Origin: Oscarella lobularis
Lineage: Eukaryota; Porifera; Homoscleromorpha; Homosclerophorida; Oscarellidae
Assembly (NCBI RefSeq): GCF_947507565.1
Contig: NC_089193.1
Coordinates: 1,608,325-1,672,324, forward strand
Length of the DNA: 64,000 bases
Direction: 5' to 3'
A program made the position numbers and the translations under genes. Positions 44,001-59,905 of the stretch are shown here, piece by piece. The number at the start of each line of letters is the position of its first letter. The stretch's first letter is position 1. The notes beneath the pieces are model-generated. The model saw nothing but the letters and a program-made list of their open reading frames with translations, ran no database searches and had not been told where the DNA came from.

Positions 44001-47000
44001 TTCAAAAGAAAACATACTCAACCTTCAACAGAAAACGTAATGAGTACCTTCAACAGAAAACGTATTGAGTACCTACAACAGAAAACAGAAAACATATTGA
44101 GTACGTTCAACAGAAAACATATTGAATACGTTCAACAGAAAACATAATGAGTACCTTCAACAGAAAACATAATGAGTACCTTCAACAGAAAACATATTGA
44201 GTACCTTCAACAGAAAACAGAAAACATATTGAGTACCTTCAACAGAAAACATAATGAGTACCTTCAACAGAAAACATATTGAGTACCTTCAACAGAAAAC
44301 AGAAAACATATTGAGTACAGTACCTTCAACAGAAAAATATTGAGTACCTTCAACAGAAAACATATTGAGTACCTTCAACAGAAAACGTAATGAGTACCTT
44401 CAACAGAAAACGTATTGAGTACCTACAACAGAAAACAGAAAACATATTGAGTACGTTCAACAGAAAACATATTGAATACGTTCAACAGAAAACATATTGA
44501 GTACCTTCAACAGAAAACGTAATGAGTACCTTCGACACAAAACGTATTGAGTACCTACAACAGAAAACAGAAAACATATTGAGTACGTTCAACAGAAAAC
44601 ATATTGAATACGTTCAACAGAAAACATATTGAGTACCTTCAACAGAAAACATAATGAGTACCTTCAACAGAAAACATATTGAGTACCTTCAACAGAAAAC
44701 AGAAAACATATTGAGTGCAGTACCTTCAACAGAAAAATATTGAGTACCTTCAACAGAAAACATATTGAGTACCTTCAACAGAAAACATATTGAGTACGTT
44801 CAACAGAAAACGTAATGAGTACCTTCAACAGAAAACATATTGAGTACCTTCAACAGAAAACAGAAAACATATTGAGTACCTACAACAGAAAACAGAAAAC
44901 ATATTGAGTACGTTCAACAGAAAACATATTGAGTACGTTCAACAGAAAACATAATGAGTACCTTCAACAGAAAACATTGAGTACCTTCAACAGAAAACGT
45001 AATGAGTACCTTCAACAGAAAACAGAAAACATGTTGAGTACGTTTAACAGAAAACATAATGAGTACCTTCAACAGAAAACATAATGAGTACCTTCAACAG
45101 AAAACATATTGAGTACGTTCAACAGAAAACAGAAAACAGATTGAGACCTACAACAGAAAACAGAAAACATTGAGTACCTACAACAGAAAAAGAAAACAGA
45201 TTGAGTACACTGTACCTACAACAGAAAACAGATTGAGTACCTTCAACAGAAAACATAATGAGTACCTTCAACAGAAAACATATTGAGTACCTTCAACAGA
45301 AAACAGAAAACATATTGAGTACAGTACCTTCAACAGAAAAATATTGAGTACCTTCAACAGAAAACATATTGAGTACCTTCAACAGAAAACGTAATGAGTA
45401 CCTTCAACAGAAAACGTATGGAGTACCTACAACAGAAAACAGAAAACATATTGAGTACGTTCAACAGAAAACATATTGAATACGTTCAACAGAAAACATA
45501 TTGAGTACCTTCAACAGAAAACGTAATGAGTACCTTTAACAGAAAACGTATTGAGTACCTACAACAGAAAACAGAAAACATATTGAGTACGTTCAACAGA
45601 AAACATATTGAATACGTTCAACAGAAAACATATTGAGTACCTTCAACAGAAAACATATTGAGTACGTTCAACAGAAAACATAATGAGTACCTTCAGCAGA
45701 AAACATATTGAGTACCTTCAACAGAAAACGTAATGAGTACCTTCAACAGAAAACAGAAAACATATTGAGTACCTACAACAGAAAACAGCAAACATATTGA
45801 GTACGTTCAACAGAAAACATATTGAGTACGTTCAACAGAAAACATAATGAGTACCTTCAACAGAAAACATATTGAGTACCTTCAACAGAAAACAGAAAAC
45901 ATATTGAGTACAGTACTTTCAACAGAAAAATATTGAGTACCTTCAACAGAAAACATATTGAGTACCTTCAACAGAAAACGTAATGAGTACCTTCAACAGA
46001 AAACGTATTGAGTACCTACAACAGAAAACAGAAAACATATTGAGTACGTTCAACAGAAAACATATTGAATACGTTCAACAGAAAACATATTGAGTACCTT
46101 CAACAGAAAACGTAATGAGTACCTTCGACAGAAAACGTATTGAGTACCTACAACAGAAAACAAAAAACATATTGAGTACGTTCAACAGAAAACATATTGA
46201 ATACGTTCAACAGAAAACATAATGAGTACCTTCAACAGAAAACATAATGAGTACCTTCAACAGAAAACATATTGAGTACCTTCAACAGAAAACAGAAAAC
46301 ATATTGAGTACCGTACCTTCAACAGAAAAATATTGAGTACCTTCAACAGAAAACATATTGAGTACCTTCAAGAGAAAACATATAGTACGTTCAACAGAAA
46401 ACATAATGAGTACCTTCAACAGAAAACGTAATGAGTACCTTCAACAGAAAACATATTGAGTACCTTCAACAGAAAACAGAAAACATATTAAGTACCTACA
46501 ACAGAAAACAGAAAACATATTGAGTACGTTCAACAGAAAACATATTGAGTACGTTCAACAGAAAACATAATGAGTACCTTCAACAGAAAACATTGAGTAC
46601 CTTCAACAGAAAACGTAATGAGTACCTTCAACAGAAAACAGAAAACATGTTGAGTACGTTTAACAGAAAACATAATGAGTACCTTCAACAGAAAACATAA
46701 TGAGTACCTTCAACAGTAAACATTGAGTACGTTCAACAGAAAACAGAAAACAGATTGAGACCCACAACAGAAAACAGAAAACATTGAGTACCTACAACAG
46801 AAAAAGAAAACAGATTGAGTACACTGTACCTACAACAGAAAACAGATTGAGTACCTTCAACAGAAAACATAATGAGTACCTTAAAGGAAAACATATTGAG
46901 TACCTTCAACAGAAAACAGAAAACATATTGAGTACAGTACCTTCAACAGAAAACATATTGAGTACGTTCAACAGAAAACATAATGAGTACCTTCAAGAGA

Positions 47001-50000
47001 AAACATATTGAGTACCTTCAACAGAAAACGTAATGAGTACCTTCAGCAGAAAACGTATTGAGTACCTTCAACAGAAAACAGAAAACATATTGAGTACCTA
47101 CAACAGAAAACAGAAAACATATTGAGTACGTTCAACAGAAAACATATTGAGTACGTTCAACAGAAAACATAATGAGTACCTTCAACAGAAAACATTGAGT
47201 ACCTTCAACAGAAAACGTAATGAGTACCTTCGACAGAAAACGTATTGAGTACCTACAACAGAAAACAGAAAACATATTGAGTACGTTCAACAGAAAACAT
47301 ATTGAATACGTTCAACAGAAAACATATTGAGTACCTTCAACAGAAAACGTAATGAGTACCTTCGACAGAAAACGTATTGAGTACCTACAACAGAAAACAG
47401 AAAACATATTGAGTACGTTCAACAGAAAACATATTGAATACGTTCAACAGAAAACATAATGAGTACCTTCAACAGAAAACATAATGAGTACCTTCAACAG
47501 AAAACATATTGAGTACCTTCAACAGAAAACAGAAAACATATTGAGTACAGTACCTTCAACAGAAAAATATTGAGTACCTTCAACAGAAAACATATTGAGT
47601 ACCTTCAAGAGAAAACATATAGTACGTTCAACAGAAAACATAATGAGTACCTTCAACAGAAAACATAATGAGTACCTTCAACAGAAAACATATTGAGTAC
47701 CTTCAACAGAAAACAGAAAACATATTGAGTACAGTACCTTCAACAGAAAAATATTGAGTACCTTCAACAGAAAACATATTGAGTACCTTCAAGAGAAAAC
47801 ATATAGTACGTTCAACAGAAAACATAATGAGTACCTTCAACAGAAAACGTAATGAGTACCTTCAACAGAAAACATATTGAGTACCTTCAACAGAAAACAG
47901 AAAACATATTGAGTACCTACAACAGAAAACAGAAAACATATTGAGTACGTTCAACAGAAAACATATTGAGTACGTTCAACAGAAAACATAATGAGTACCT
48001 TCAACAGAAAACATTGAGTACCTTCAACAGAAAACGTAATGAGTACCTTCAACAGAAAACAGAAAACATGTTGAGTACGTTTAACAGAAAACATAATGAG
48101 TACCTTCAACAGAAAACATAATGAGTACCTTCAACAGAAAACATAATGAGTACCTTCAACAGAAAACATATTGAGTACCTTCAACAGAAAACAGAAAACA
48201 TATTGAGTACGTTTAACAGAAAACATAATGAGTACCTTCAACAGAAAACATATTGAGTACGTTCAACAGAAAACAGAAAACAGATTGAGACCTACAACAG
48301 AAAACAGAAAACATTGAGTACCTACAACAGAAAAAGAAAACAGATTGAGTACACTGTACCTACAACAGAAAACAGATTGAGTACCTTCAACAGAAAACAT
48401 AATGAGTACCTTCAACAGAAAACATATTGAGTACCTTCAACAGAAAACATATTGAGTACGTTCAACAGAAAACGTAATGAGTACCTTCAACAGAAAACAT
48501 ATTGAGTACCTTCAACAGAAAACAGAAAACATATTGAGTACCTACAACAGAAAACAGAAAACATATTGAGTACGTTCAACAGAAAACATATTGAGTACCT
48601 TCAACAGAAAACATTGAGTACCTTCAACAGAAAACGTAATGAGTACCTTTAACAGAAAACAGAAAACATGTTGAGTACGTTTAACAGAAAACATAATGAG
48701 TACCTTCAACAGAAAACATAATGAGTACCTTCAACAGAAAACATATTGAGTACGTTCAACAGAAAACAGAAAACAGATTGAGACCTACAACAGAAAACAG
48801 AAAACATTGAGTACCTACAACAGAAAAAGAAAACAGATTGAGTACACTGTACCTACAACAGAAAACAGATTGAGTACCTTCAACAGAAAACATAATGAGT
48901 ACCTTCAACAGAAAACATATTGAGTACCTTCAACAGAAAACAGAAAACATATTGAGTACAGTACCTTCAACAGAAAAATATTGAGTACCTTCAACAGAAA
49001 ACATATTGAGTACGTTCAACAGAAAACGTAAAGAGTACCTTCAACAGAAAACGTATTGAGTACCTACAACAGAAAACAGAAAACATATTGAGTACGTTCA
49101 ACAGAAAACATATTGAATACGTTCAACAGAAAACATATTGAGTACCTTCAACAGAAAACGTAATGAGTACCTTTAACAGAAAACGTATTGAGTACCTACA
49201 ACAGAAAACAGAAAACATATTGAGTACGTTCAACAGAAAACATATTGAATACGTTCAACAGAAAACATATTGAGTACCTTCAACAGAAAACATATTGAGT
49301 ACGTTCAACAGAAAACATAATGAGTACCTTCAGCAGAAAACATATTGAGTACCTTCAACAGAAAACGTAATGAGTACCTTCAACAGAAAACATATTGAGT
49401 ACCTTCAACAGAAAACAGAAAACATATTGAGTACCTACAACAGAAAACAGCAAACATATTGAGTACGTTCAACAGAAAACATATTGAGTACGTTCAACAG
49501 AAAATATAATGAGTACCTTCAACAGAAAACATTGAGTACCTTCAACAGAAAACGTAATGAGTACCTTCAACAGAAAACAGAAAACATGTTGAGTACGTTT
49601 AACAGAAAACATAATGAGTACCTTCAACAGAAAACATAATGAGTACCTTCAACAGAAAACATATTGAGTACCTTCAACAGAAAACAGAAAACATATTGAG
49701 TACAGTACCTTCAACAGAAAAATATTGAGTACCTTCAACAGAAAACATATTGAGTACGTTCAACAGAAAACATAATGAGTACCTTCAACAGAAAACATAT
49801 TGAGTACGTTCAACAGAAAACATAATGAGTACCTTCAACAGAAAACATATTGAGTACCTTCAACGGAAAACGTAATGAGTACCTTCAACAGAAAACATTT
49901 TGAGTACCTTCAACAGAAAACAGAAAACATATTGAGTACCTACAACAGAAAACAGAAAACATATTGAGTACGTTCAACAGAAAACATATTGAGTACGTTC

Positions 50001-51739
50001 AACAGAAAACATAATGAGTACCTTCAACAGAAAACATTGAGTACCTTCAACAGAAAACAGAAAACATATTGAGTACAGTACCTTCAACAGAAAAATATTG
50101 AGTACCTTCAACAGAAAACATATTGAGTACGTTCAACAGAAAACGTAGAGAGTACCTTCAACAGAAAACGTATTGAGTACCTACAACAGAAAACAGAAAA
50201 CATATTGAGTACGTTCAACAGAAAACATATTGAATACGTTCAACAGAAAACATATTGAGTACCTTCAACAGAAAACGTAATGAGTACCTTTAACAGAAAA
50301 CGTATTGAGTACCTACAACAGAAAACAGAAAACATATTGAGTACGTTCAACAGAAAACATATTGAATACGTTCAACAGAAAACATATTGAGTACCTTCAA
50401 CAGAAAACATATTGAGTACGTTCAACAGAAAACATAATGAGTACCTTCAGCAGAAAACATATTGAGTACCTTCAACAGAAAACGTAATGAGTACCTTCAA
50501 CAGAAAACATATTGAGTACCTTCAACAGAAAACAGAAAACATATTGAGTACCTACAACAGAAAACAGCAAACATATTGAGTACGTTCAACAGAAAACATA
50601 TTGAGTACGTTCAACAGAAAACATAATGAGTACCTTCAACAGAAAACATTGAGTACCTTCAACAGAAAACGTAATGAGTACCTTCAACAGAAAACAGAAA
50701 ACATGTTGAGTACGTTTAACAGAAAACATAATGAGTACCTTCAACAGAAAACATAATGAGTACCTTCAACAGAAAACATATTGAGTACCTTCAACAGAAA
50801 ACAGAAAACATATTGAGTACAGTACCTTCAACAGAAAAATATTGAGTACCTTCAACAGAAAACATATTGAGTACGTTCAACAGAAAACATAATGAGTACC
50901 TTCAACAGAAAACATATTGAGTACGTTCAACAGAAAACATAATGAGTACCTTCAACAGAAAACATATTGAGTACCTTCAACGGAAAACGTAATGAGTACC
51001 TTCAACAGAAAACATTTTGAGTACCTTCAACAGAAAACAGAAAACATATTGAGTACCTACAACAGAAAACAGAAAACATATTGAGTACGTTCAACAGAAA
51101 ACATATTGAGTACGTTCAACAGAAAACATAATGAGTACCTTCAACAGAAAACATTGAGTACCTTCAACAGAAAACGTAATGAGTACCTTCAACAGAAAAC
51201 AGAAAACATGTTGAGTACGTTTAAGAGAAAACATAATGAGTACCTTCAACAGAAAACATAATGAGTACCTTCAACAGAAAACATATTGAGTACGTTCAAC
51301 AGAAAACAGAAAACAGATTGAGACCTACAACAGAAAACAGAAAACATTGAGTACCTACAACAGAAAAAGAAAACAGATTGAGTACACTGTACCTACAACA
51401 GAAAACAGATTGAGTACCTTCACAGAAAACATATTGAGTACCTTCAACAGAAAACAGAAAACATATTGAGTACAGTACCTTCAACAGAAAAATATTGAGT
51501 ACCTTCAACAGAAAACATATTGAGTACCTTCAACAGAAAACGTAATGAGTACCTTCAACAGAAAACGTATTGAGTACCTACAACAGAAAACAGAAAACAT
51601 ATTGAGTACGTTCAACAGAAAACATATTGAATACGTTCAACAGAAAACATAATGAGTACCTTCAACAGAAAACATAATGAGTACCTTCAACAGAAAACAT
51701 ATTGAGTACCTTCAACAGAAAACAGAAAACATATTGAGT

Positions 51740-54700
51740 ACAGTACCTTCTAACAGAAAACACATTCACTTCCTTCAACAGAAAACATATTGAGTACCTT
51801 CAACAGAAAACACATTGAGTACCTACAACAGAAAACACATTGAGTACCTACAACAGAAAACACATTCAGTACCTTCAACAGAAAACATATTGAGTACCTT
51901 CAACAGAAAACACATTGAGTACCTACAACAGAAAACACATTGAGTACCTTCAACAGAAAACATCATGAGTACCTTCAACAGAAAACATATTGAGTACAGT
52001 ACCTTCTAACAGAAAACACATTCACTTCCTTCAACAGAAAACATATTGAGTACCTTCAACAGAAAACACATTGAGTACCTACAACAGAAAACACATTGAG
52101 TACCTACAACAGAAAACACATTCAGTACCTTCAACAGAAAACATATTGAGTACCTTCAACAGAAAACACATTGAGTACCTACAACAGAAAACACATTGAG
52201 TACCTTCAACAGAAAACATCATGAGTACCTTCAACAGAAAACATATTGAGTACCTTCAACAGAAAACATATTGAGTACCTTCAACAGAAAACAGAAAACA
52301 TATTGAATACGTTCAACAGAAAACATATTGAATACCTTCAACAGAAAACAAAATGAGTACCTTCAACAGAAAACATATTGAGTACCTTCAACAGAAAACG
52401 TAATGAGTACCTTCAACAGAAAACGTATTGAGTACCTACAACAGAAAACAGAAAACATATTGAGTACGTTCAACAGAAAACATATTGAATACGTTCAACA
52501 GAAAACATAATGAGTACCTTCAACAGAAAACCTAATGAGTACCTTCAACAGAAAACATATTGAGTACCTTCAACAGAAAACAGAAAACATATTGAGTACG
52601 TTTAACAGAAAACATAATGAGTACCTTCAACAGAAAACATATTGAGTACGTTCAACAGAAAACAGAAAACAGATTGAGACCTACAACAGAAAACAGAAAA
52701 CATTGAGTACCTACAACAGAAAAAGAAAACAGATTGAGTACACTGTACCTACAACAGAAAACAGATTGAGTACCTTCAACAGAAAACATAATGAGTACCT
52801 TCAACAGAAAACATATTGAGTACCTTGAACAGAAAACAGAAAACATATTGAGTACAGTACCTTCAACAGAAAAATATTGAGTACCTTCAACAGAAAACAT
52901 ATTGAGTACCTTCAACAGAAAACATATTGAGTACGTTCAACAGAAAACGTAATGAGTACCTTCAACAGAAAACATATTGAGTACCTTCAACAGAAAACAG
53001 AAAACATATTGAGTACCTACAACAGAAAACAGAAAACATATTGAGTACGTTCAACAGAAAACATATTGAGTACGTTCAACAGAAAACATATTGAGTACCT
53101 TCAACAGAAAACATTGAGTACCTTCAACAGAAAACGTAATGAGTACCTTTAACAGAAAACAGAAAACATGTTGAGTACGTTTAACAGAAAACATAATGAG
53201 TACCTTCAACAGAAAACATAATGAGTACCTTCAACAGAAAACATATTGAGTACGTTCAACAGAAAACAGAAAACAGGTTGAGACCTACAACAGAAAACAG
53301 AAAACATTGAGTACATACAACAGAAAAAGAAAACAGATTGAGTACACTGTACCTACAACAGAAAACAGATTGAGTACCTTCAACAGAAAACATAATGAGT
53401 ACCTTCAACAGAAAACATATTGAGTACCTTCAACAGAAAACAGAAAACATATTGAGTACAGTACCTTCAACAGAAAAATATTGAGTACCTTCAACAGAAA
53501 ACATATTGAGTACGTTCAACAGAAAACGTAAAGAGTACCTTCAACAGAAAACGTATTGAGTACCTACAACAGAAAACAGAAAACATATTGAGTACGTTCA
53601 ACAGAAAACATATTGAATACGTTCAACAGAAAACATATTGAGTACCTTCAACAGAAAACGTAATGAGTACCTTTAACAGAAAACGTATTGAGTACCTACA
53701 ACAGAAAACAGAAAACATATTGAGTACGTTCAACAGAAAACATATTGAATACGTTCAACAGAAAACATATTGAGTACCTTCAACAGAAAACATATTGAGT
53801 ACGTTCAACAGAAAACATAATGAGTACCTTCAGCAGAAAACATATTGAGTACCTTCAACAGAAAATGTAATGAGTACCTTCAACAGAAAACATATTGAGT
53901 ACCTTCAACAGAAAACAGAAAACATATTGAGTACCTACTACAGAAAACAGCAAACATATTGAGTACGTTCAACAGAAAACATATTGAGTACGTTCAACAG
54001 AAAACATAATGAGTACCTTCAACAGAAAACATTGAGTACCTTCAACAGAAAACGTAATGAGTACCTTCAACAGAAAACAGAAAACATGTTGAGTACGTTT
54101 AACAGAAAACATAATGAGTACCTTCAACAGAAAACATAATGAGTACCTTCAACAGAAAACATATTGAGTACCTTCAACAGAAAACAGAAAACATATTGAG
54201 TACAGTACCTTCAACAGAAAAATATTGAGTACCTTCAACAGAAAACATATTGAGTACGTTCAACAGAAAACATAATGAGTACCTTCAACAGAAAACATAT
54301 TGAGTACGTTCAACAGAAAACATAATGAGTATCTTCAACAGAAAACATATTGAGTACCTTCAACGGAAAACGTAATGAGTACCTTCAACAGAAAACATTT
54401 TGAGTACCTTCAACAGAAAACAGAAAACATATTGAGTACCTACAACAGAAAACAGAAAACATATTGAGTACGTTCAACAGAAAACATATTGAGTACGTTC
54501 AACAGAAAACATAATGAGTACCTTCAACAGAAAACATTGAGTACCTTCAACAGAAAACGTAATGAGTACCTTCAACAGAAAACAGAAAACATGTTGAGTA
54601 CGTTTAACAGAAAACATAATGAGTACCTTCAACAGAAAACATAATGAGTACCTTCAACAGAAAACATATTGAGTACGTTCAACAGAAAACAGAAAACAGA

Positions 54701-55625
54701 TTGAGACCTACAACAGAAAACAGAAAACATTGAGTACCTACAACAGAAAAAGAAAACAGATTGAGTACACTGTACCTACAACAGAAAACAGATTGAGTAC
54801 CTTCAACAGAAAACATATTGAGTACCTTCAAAAAAAACAGAAAACATATTTAGTACAGTACCTTCAACAGAAAAATATTGAGTACCTTCAACAGAAAACA
54901 TATTGAGTACCTTCAACAGAAAACGTAATGAGTACCTTCAACAGAAAACGTAATGAGTACCTTCAACAGAAAACGTATTGAGTACCTACAACAGAAAACA
55001 GAAAACATATTGAGTACGTTCAACAGAAAACATATTGAATACGTTCAACAGAAAACATAATGAGTACCTTCAACAGAAAACATAATGAGTACCTTCAACA
55101 GAAAACATATTGAGTACCTTCAACAGAAAACAGAAAACATATTGAGTACAGTACCTTCTAACAGAAAACACATTCACTTCCTTCAACAGAAAACATATTG
55201 AGTACCTTCAACAGAAAACACATTGAGTACCTACAACAGAAAACACATTGAGTACCTACAACAGAAAACACATTCAGTACCTTCAACAGAAAACATATTG
55301 AGTACCTTCAACAGAAAACACATTGAGTACCTACAACAGAAAACACATTGAGTACCTTCAACAGAAAACATCATGAGTACCTTCAACAGAAAACATATTG
55401 AGTACCTTCAACAGAAAACATATTGAGTACCTTCAACAGAAAACAGAAAACATATTGAATACGTTCAACAGAAAACATATTGAATACCTTCAACAGAAAA
55501 CAAAATGAGTACCTTCAACAGAAAACATATTGAGTACCTTCAACAGAAAACGTAATGAGTACCTTCAACAGAAAACATAATGAGTACCTTCAACAGAAAA
55601 CGTATTGAGTACCTACAACAGAAAA
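51740..55625 (+). repeat. Higher-order block in the satellite, copy 1
   Basis: A 3.9-kb segment whose succession of variant units is repeated at 59906-63815, offset about 8.17-8.19 kb. Matching landmarks: CAGTACCTTCTAACAG (51743, 52003 and 55151; second copy 59909, 60169 and 63343) and AGATTGAGACCTAC (52670, 53275, 54701; second copy 60862, 61463, 62889). One or so extra 25-bp unit in the second copy explains the drift in offset. The blocks diverge near 55625 and 63815. Confidence 0.75.
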
Positions 55626-58600
55626 CAGATTGAGTACCTTCAACAGAAAACATAATGAGTACCTTCAACAGAAAACATATTGAGTACCTTCAACAGAAAA
55701 CAGAAAACATATTGAGTACAGTACCTTCAACAGAAAAATATTTAGTACCTTCAACAGAAAACATATTGAGTACCTTCAACAGAAAACATATTGAGTACGT
55801 TCAACAGAAAACGTAATGAGTACCTTCAACAGAAAACATATTGAGTACCTTCAACAGAAAACAGAAAACATATTGAGTACCTACAACAGAAAACAGAAAA
55901 CATATTGAGTACGTTCAACAGAAAACATATTTAGTACGTTCAACAGAAAACATAATGAGTACCTTCAACAGAAAACATTGAGTACCTTCAACAGAAAACG
56001 TAATGAGTACCTTCAGCAGAAAACAGAAAACATGTTGAGTACGTTTAACAGAAAACATAATGAGTACCTTCAACAGAAAACATAATGAGTACCTTCAACA
56101 GAAAACATATTGAGTACGTTCAACAGAAAACAGAAAACAGATTGAGACCTACAACAGAAAACAGAAAACATTGAGTACCTACAACAGAAAAAGAAAACAG
56201 ATTGAGTACACTGTACCTACAACAGAAAACAGATTGAGTACCTTCAACAGAAAACATAATGAGTACCTTCAACAGAAAACATATTGAGTACCTTCAACAG
56301 AAAACAGAAAACATATTGAGTACAGTACCTTCAACAGAAAAATATTGAGTACCTTCAAGAGAAAACATATTGAGTACCTTCAACAGAAAACGTAATGAGT
56401 ACCTTCAACAGAAAACGTAAAGAGTACCTTCAACAGAAAACGTATTGAGTACCTACAACAGAAAACAGAAAACATATTGAGTACGTTCAACAGAAAACAT
56501 ATTGAATACGTTCAACAGAAAACAGATTGAGTACCTTCAACAGAAAACATAATGAGTACCTTCAACAGAAAACATATTGAGTACCTTCAACAGAAAACAG
56601 AAAACATATTGAGTACAGTACCTTCAACAGAAAAATATTTAGTACCTTCAACAGAAAACATATTGAGTACCTTCAACAGAAAACATATTGAGTACGTTCA
56701 ACAGAAAACGTAATGAGTACCTTCAACAGAAAACATATTGAGTACCTTCAACAGAAAACAGAAAACATATTGAGTACCTACAACAGAAAACAGAAAACAT
56801 ATTGAGTACGTTCAACAGAAAACATATTTAGTACGTTCAACAGAAAACATAATGAGTACCTTCAACAGAAAACATTGAGTACCTTCAACAGAAAACGTAA
56901 TGAGTACCTTCAGCAGAAAACAGAAAACATGTTGAGTACGTTTAACAGAAAACATAATGAGTACCTTCAACAGAAAACATAATGAGTACCTTCAACAGAA
57001 AACATATTGAGTACGTTCAACAGAAAACAGAAAACAGATTGAGACCTACAACAGAAAACAGAAAACATTGAGTACCTACAACAGAAAAAGAAAACAGATT
57101 GAGTACACTGTACCTACAACAGAAAACAGATTGAGTACCTTCAACAGAAAACATAATGAGTACCTTCAACAGAAAACATATTGAGTACCTTCAACAGAAA
57201 ACAGAAAACATATTGAGTACAGTACCTTCAACAGAAAACAAAATGAGTACCTTCAAGAGAAAACATATTGAGTACCTTCAACAGAAAACGTAATGAGTAC
57301 CTTCAACAGAAAACGTAAAGAGTACCTTCAACAGAAAACGTATTGAGTACCTACAACAGAAAACAGAAAACATATTGAGTACCTTCAAAAAAAACAGAAA
57401 ACATATTGAGTACAGTACCTTCAACAGAAAAATATTGAGTACCTTCAACAGAAAACGTAATGAGTACCTTTAACAGAAAACGTATTGAGTACCTACAACA
57501 GAAAACAGAAAACATATTGAGTACGTTCAACAGAAAACATATTGAATACGTTCAACAGAAAACATATTGAGTACCTTCAACAGAAAACATATTGAGTACG
57601 TTCAACAGAAAACATAATGAGTACCTTCAGCAGAAAACATATTGAGTACCTTAAACAGAAAACGTAATGAGTACCTTCAACAGAAAACATATTGAGTACC
57701 TTCAACAGAAAACAGAAAACATATTGAGTACCTACAACAGAAAACAGCAAACATATTGAGTACGTTCAACAGAAAACATATTGAGTACGTTCAACAGAAA
57801 ACATAATGAGTACCTTCAACAGAGAACATTGAGTACCTTCAACAGAAAACGTAATGAGTACCTTCAACAGAAAACAGAAAACATGTTGAGTACGTTTAAC
57901 AGAAAACATAATGAGTACCTTCAACAGAAAACATAATGAGTACCTTCAACAGAAAACATATTGAGTACCTTCAACAGAAAACAGAAAACATATTGAGTAC
58001 AGTACCTTCAACAGAAAAATATTGAGTACCTTCAACAGAAAACATATTGAGTACGTTCAACAGAAAACATAATGAGTACCTTCAACAGAAAACATATTGA
58101 GTACGTTCAACAGAAAACATAATGAGTACCTTCAACAGAAAACATATTGAGTACCTTCAACGGAAAACGTAATGAGTACCTTCAACAGAAAACATTTTGA
58201 GTACCTTCAACAGAAAACAGAAAACATATTGAGTACCTACAACAGAAAACAGAAAACATATTGAGTACGTTCAACAGAAAACATATTGAGTACGTTCAAC
58301 AGAAAACATAATGAGTACCTTCAACAGAAAACATTGAGTACCTTCAACAGAAAACGTAATGAGTACCTTCAACAGAAAACAGAAAACATGTTGAGTACGT
58401 TTAACAGAAAACATAATGAGTACCTTCAACAGAAAACATAATGAGTACCTTCAACAGAAAACATATTGAGTACGTTCAACAGAAAACAGAAAACAGATTG
58501 AGACCTACAACAGAAAACAGAAAACATTGAGTACCTACAACAGAAAAAGAAAACAGATTGAGTACACTGTACCTACAACAGAAAACAGATTGAGTACCTT

Positions 58601-59905
58601 CAACAGAAAACATAATGAGTACCTTCAACAGAAAACATATTGAGTACCTTCAACAGAAAACAGAAAACATATTGAGTACAGTACCTTCAACAGAAAACAA
58701 AATGAGTACCTTCAAGAGAAAACATATTGAGTACCTTCAACAGAAAACGTAATGAGTACCTTCAACAGAAAACGTAAAGAGTACCTTCAACAGAAAACGT
58801 ATTGAGTACCTACAACAGAAAACAGAAAACATATTGAGTGCCTTCAAAAAAAACAGAAAACATATTGAGTACAGTACCTTCAACAGAAAAATATTGAGTA
58901 CCTTCAACAGAAAACGTAATGAGTACCTTTAACAGAAAACGTATTGAGTACCTACAACAGAAAACAGAAAACATATTGAGTACGTTCAACAGAAAACATA
59001 TTGAATACGTTCAACAGAAAACATATTGAGTACCTTCAACAGAAAACATATTGAGTACGTTCAACAGAAAACATAATGAGTACCTTCAGCAGAAAACATA
59101 TTGAGTACCTTCAACAGAAAACGTAATGAGTACCTTCAACAGAAAACATATTGAGTACCTTCAACAGAAAACAGAAAACATATTGAGTACCTACAACAGA
59201 AAACAGCAAACATATTGAGTACGTTCAACAGAAAACATATTGAGTACGTTCAACAGAAAACATAATGAGTACCTTCAACAGAAAACATTGAGTACCTTCA
59301 ACAGAAAACGTAATGAGTACCTTCAACAGAAAACAGAAAACATGTTGAGTACGTTTAACAGAAAACATAATGAGTACCTTCAACAGAAAACATAATGAGT
59401 ACCTTCAACAGAAAACATATTGAGTACCTTCAACAGAAAACAGAAAACATATTGAGTACAGTACCTTCAACAGAAAAATATTGAGTACCTTCAACAGAAA
59501 ACATATTGAGTACGTTCAACAGAAAACATAATGAGTACCTTCAACAGAAAACATATTGAGTACGTTCAACAGAAAACATAATGAGTACCTTCAACAGAAA
59601 ACATATTGAGTACCTTCAACGGAAAACGTAATGAGTACCTTCAACAGAAAACATTTTGAGTACCTTCAACAGAAAACAGAAAACATATTGAGTACCTACA
59701 ACAGAAAACAGAAAACATATTGAGTACGTTCAACAGAAAACATATTGAGTACGTTCAACAGAAAACATAATGAGTACCTTCAACAGAAAACATTGAGTAC
59801 CTTCAACAGAAAACGTAATGAGTACCTTCAACAGAAAACATATTGAGTACCTTCAACAGAAAACATATTGAGTACCTTCAACAGAAAACAGAAAACATAT
59901 TGAGT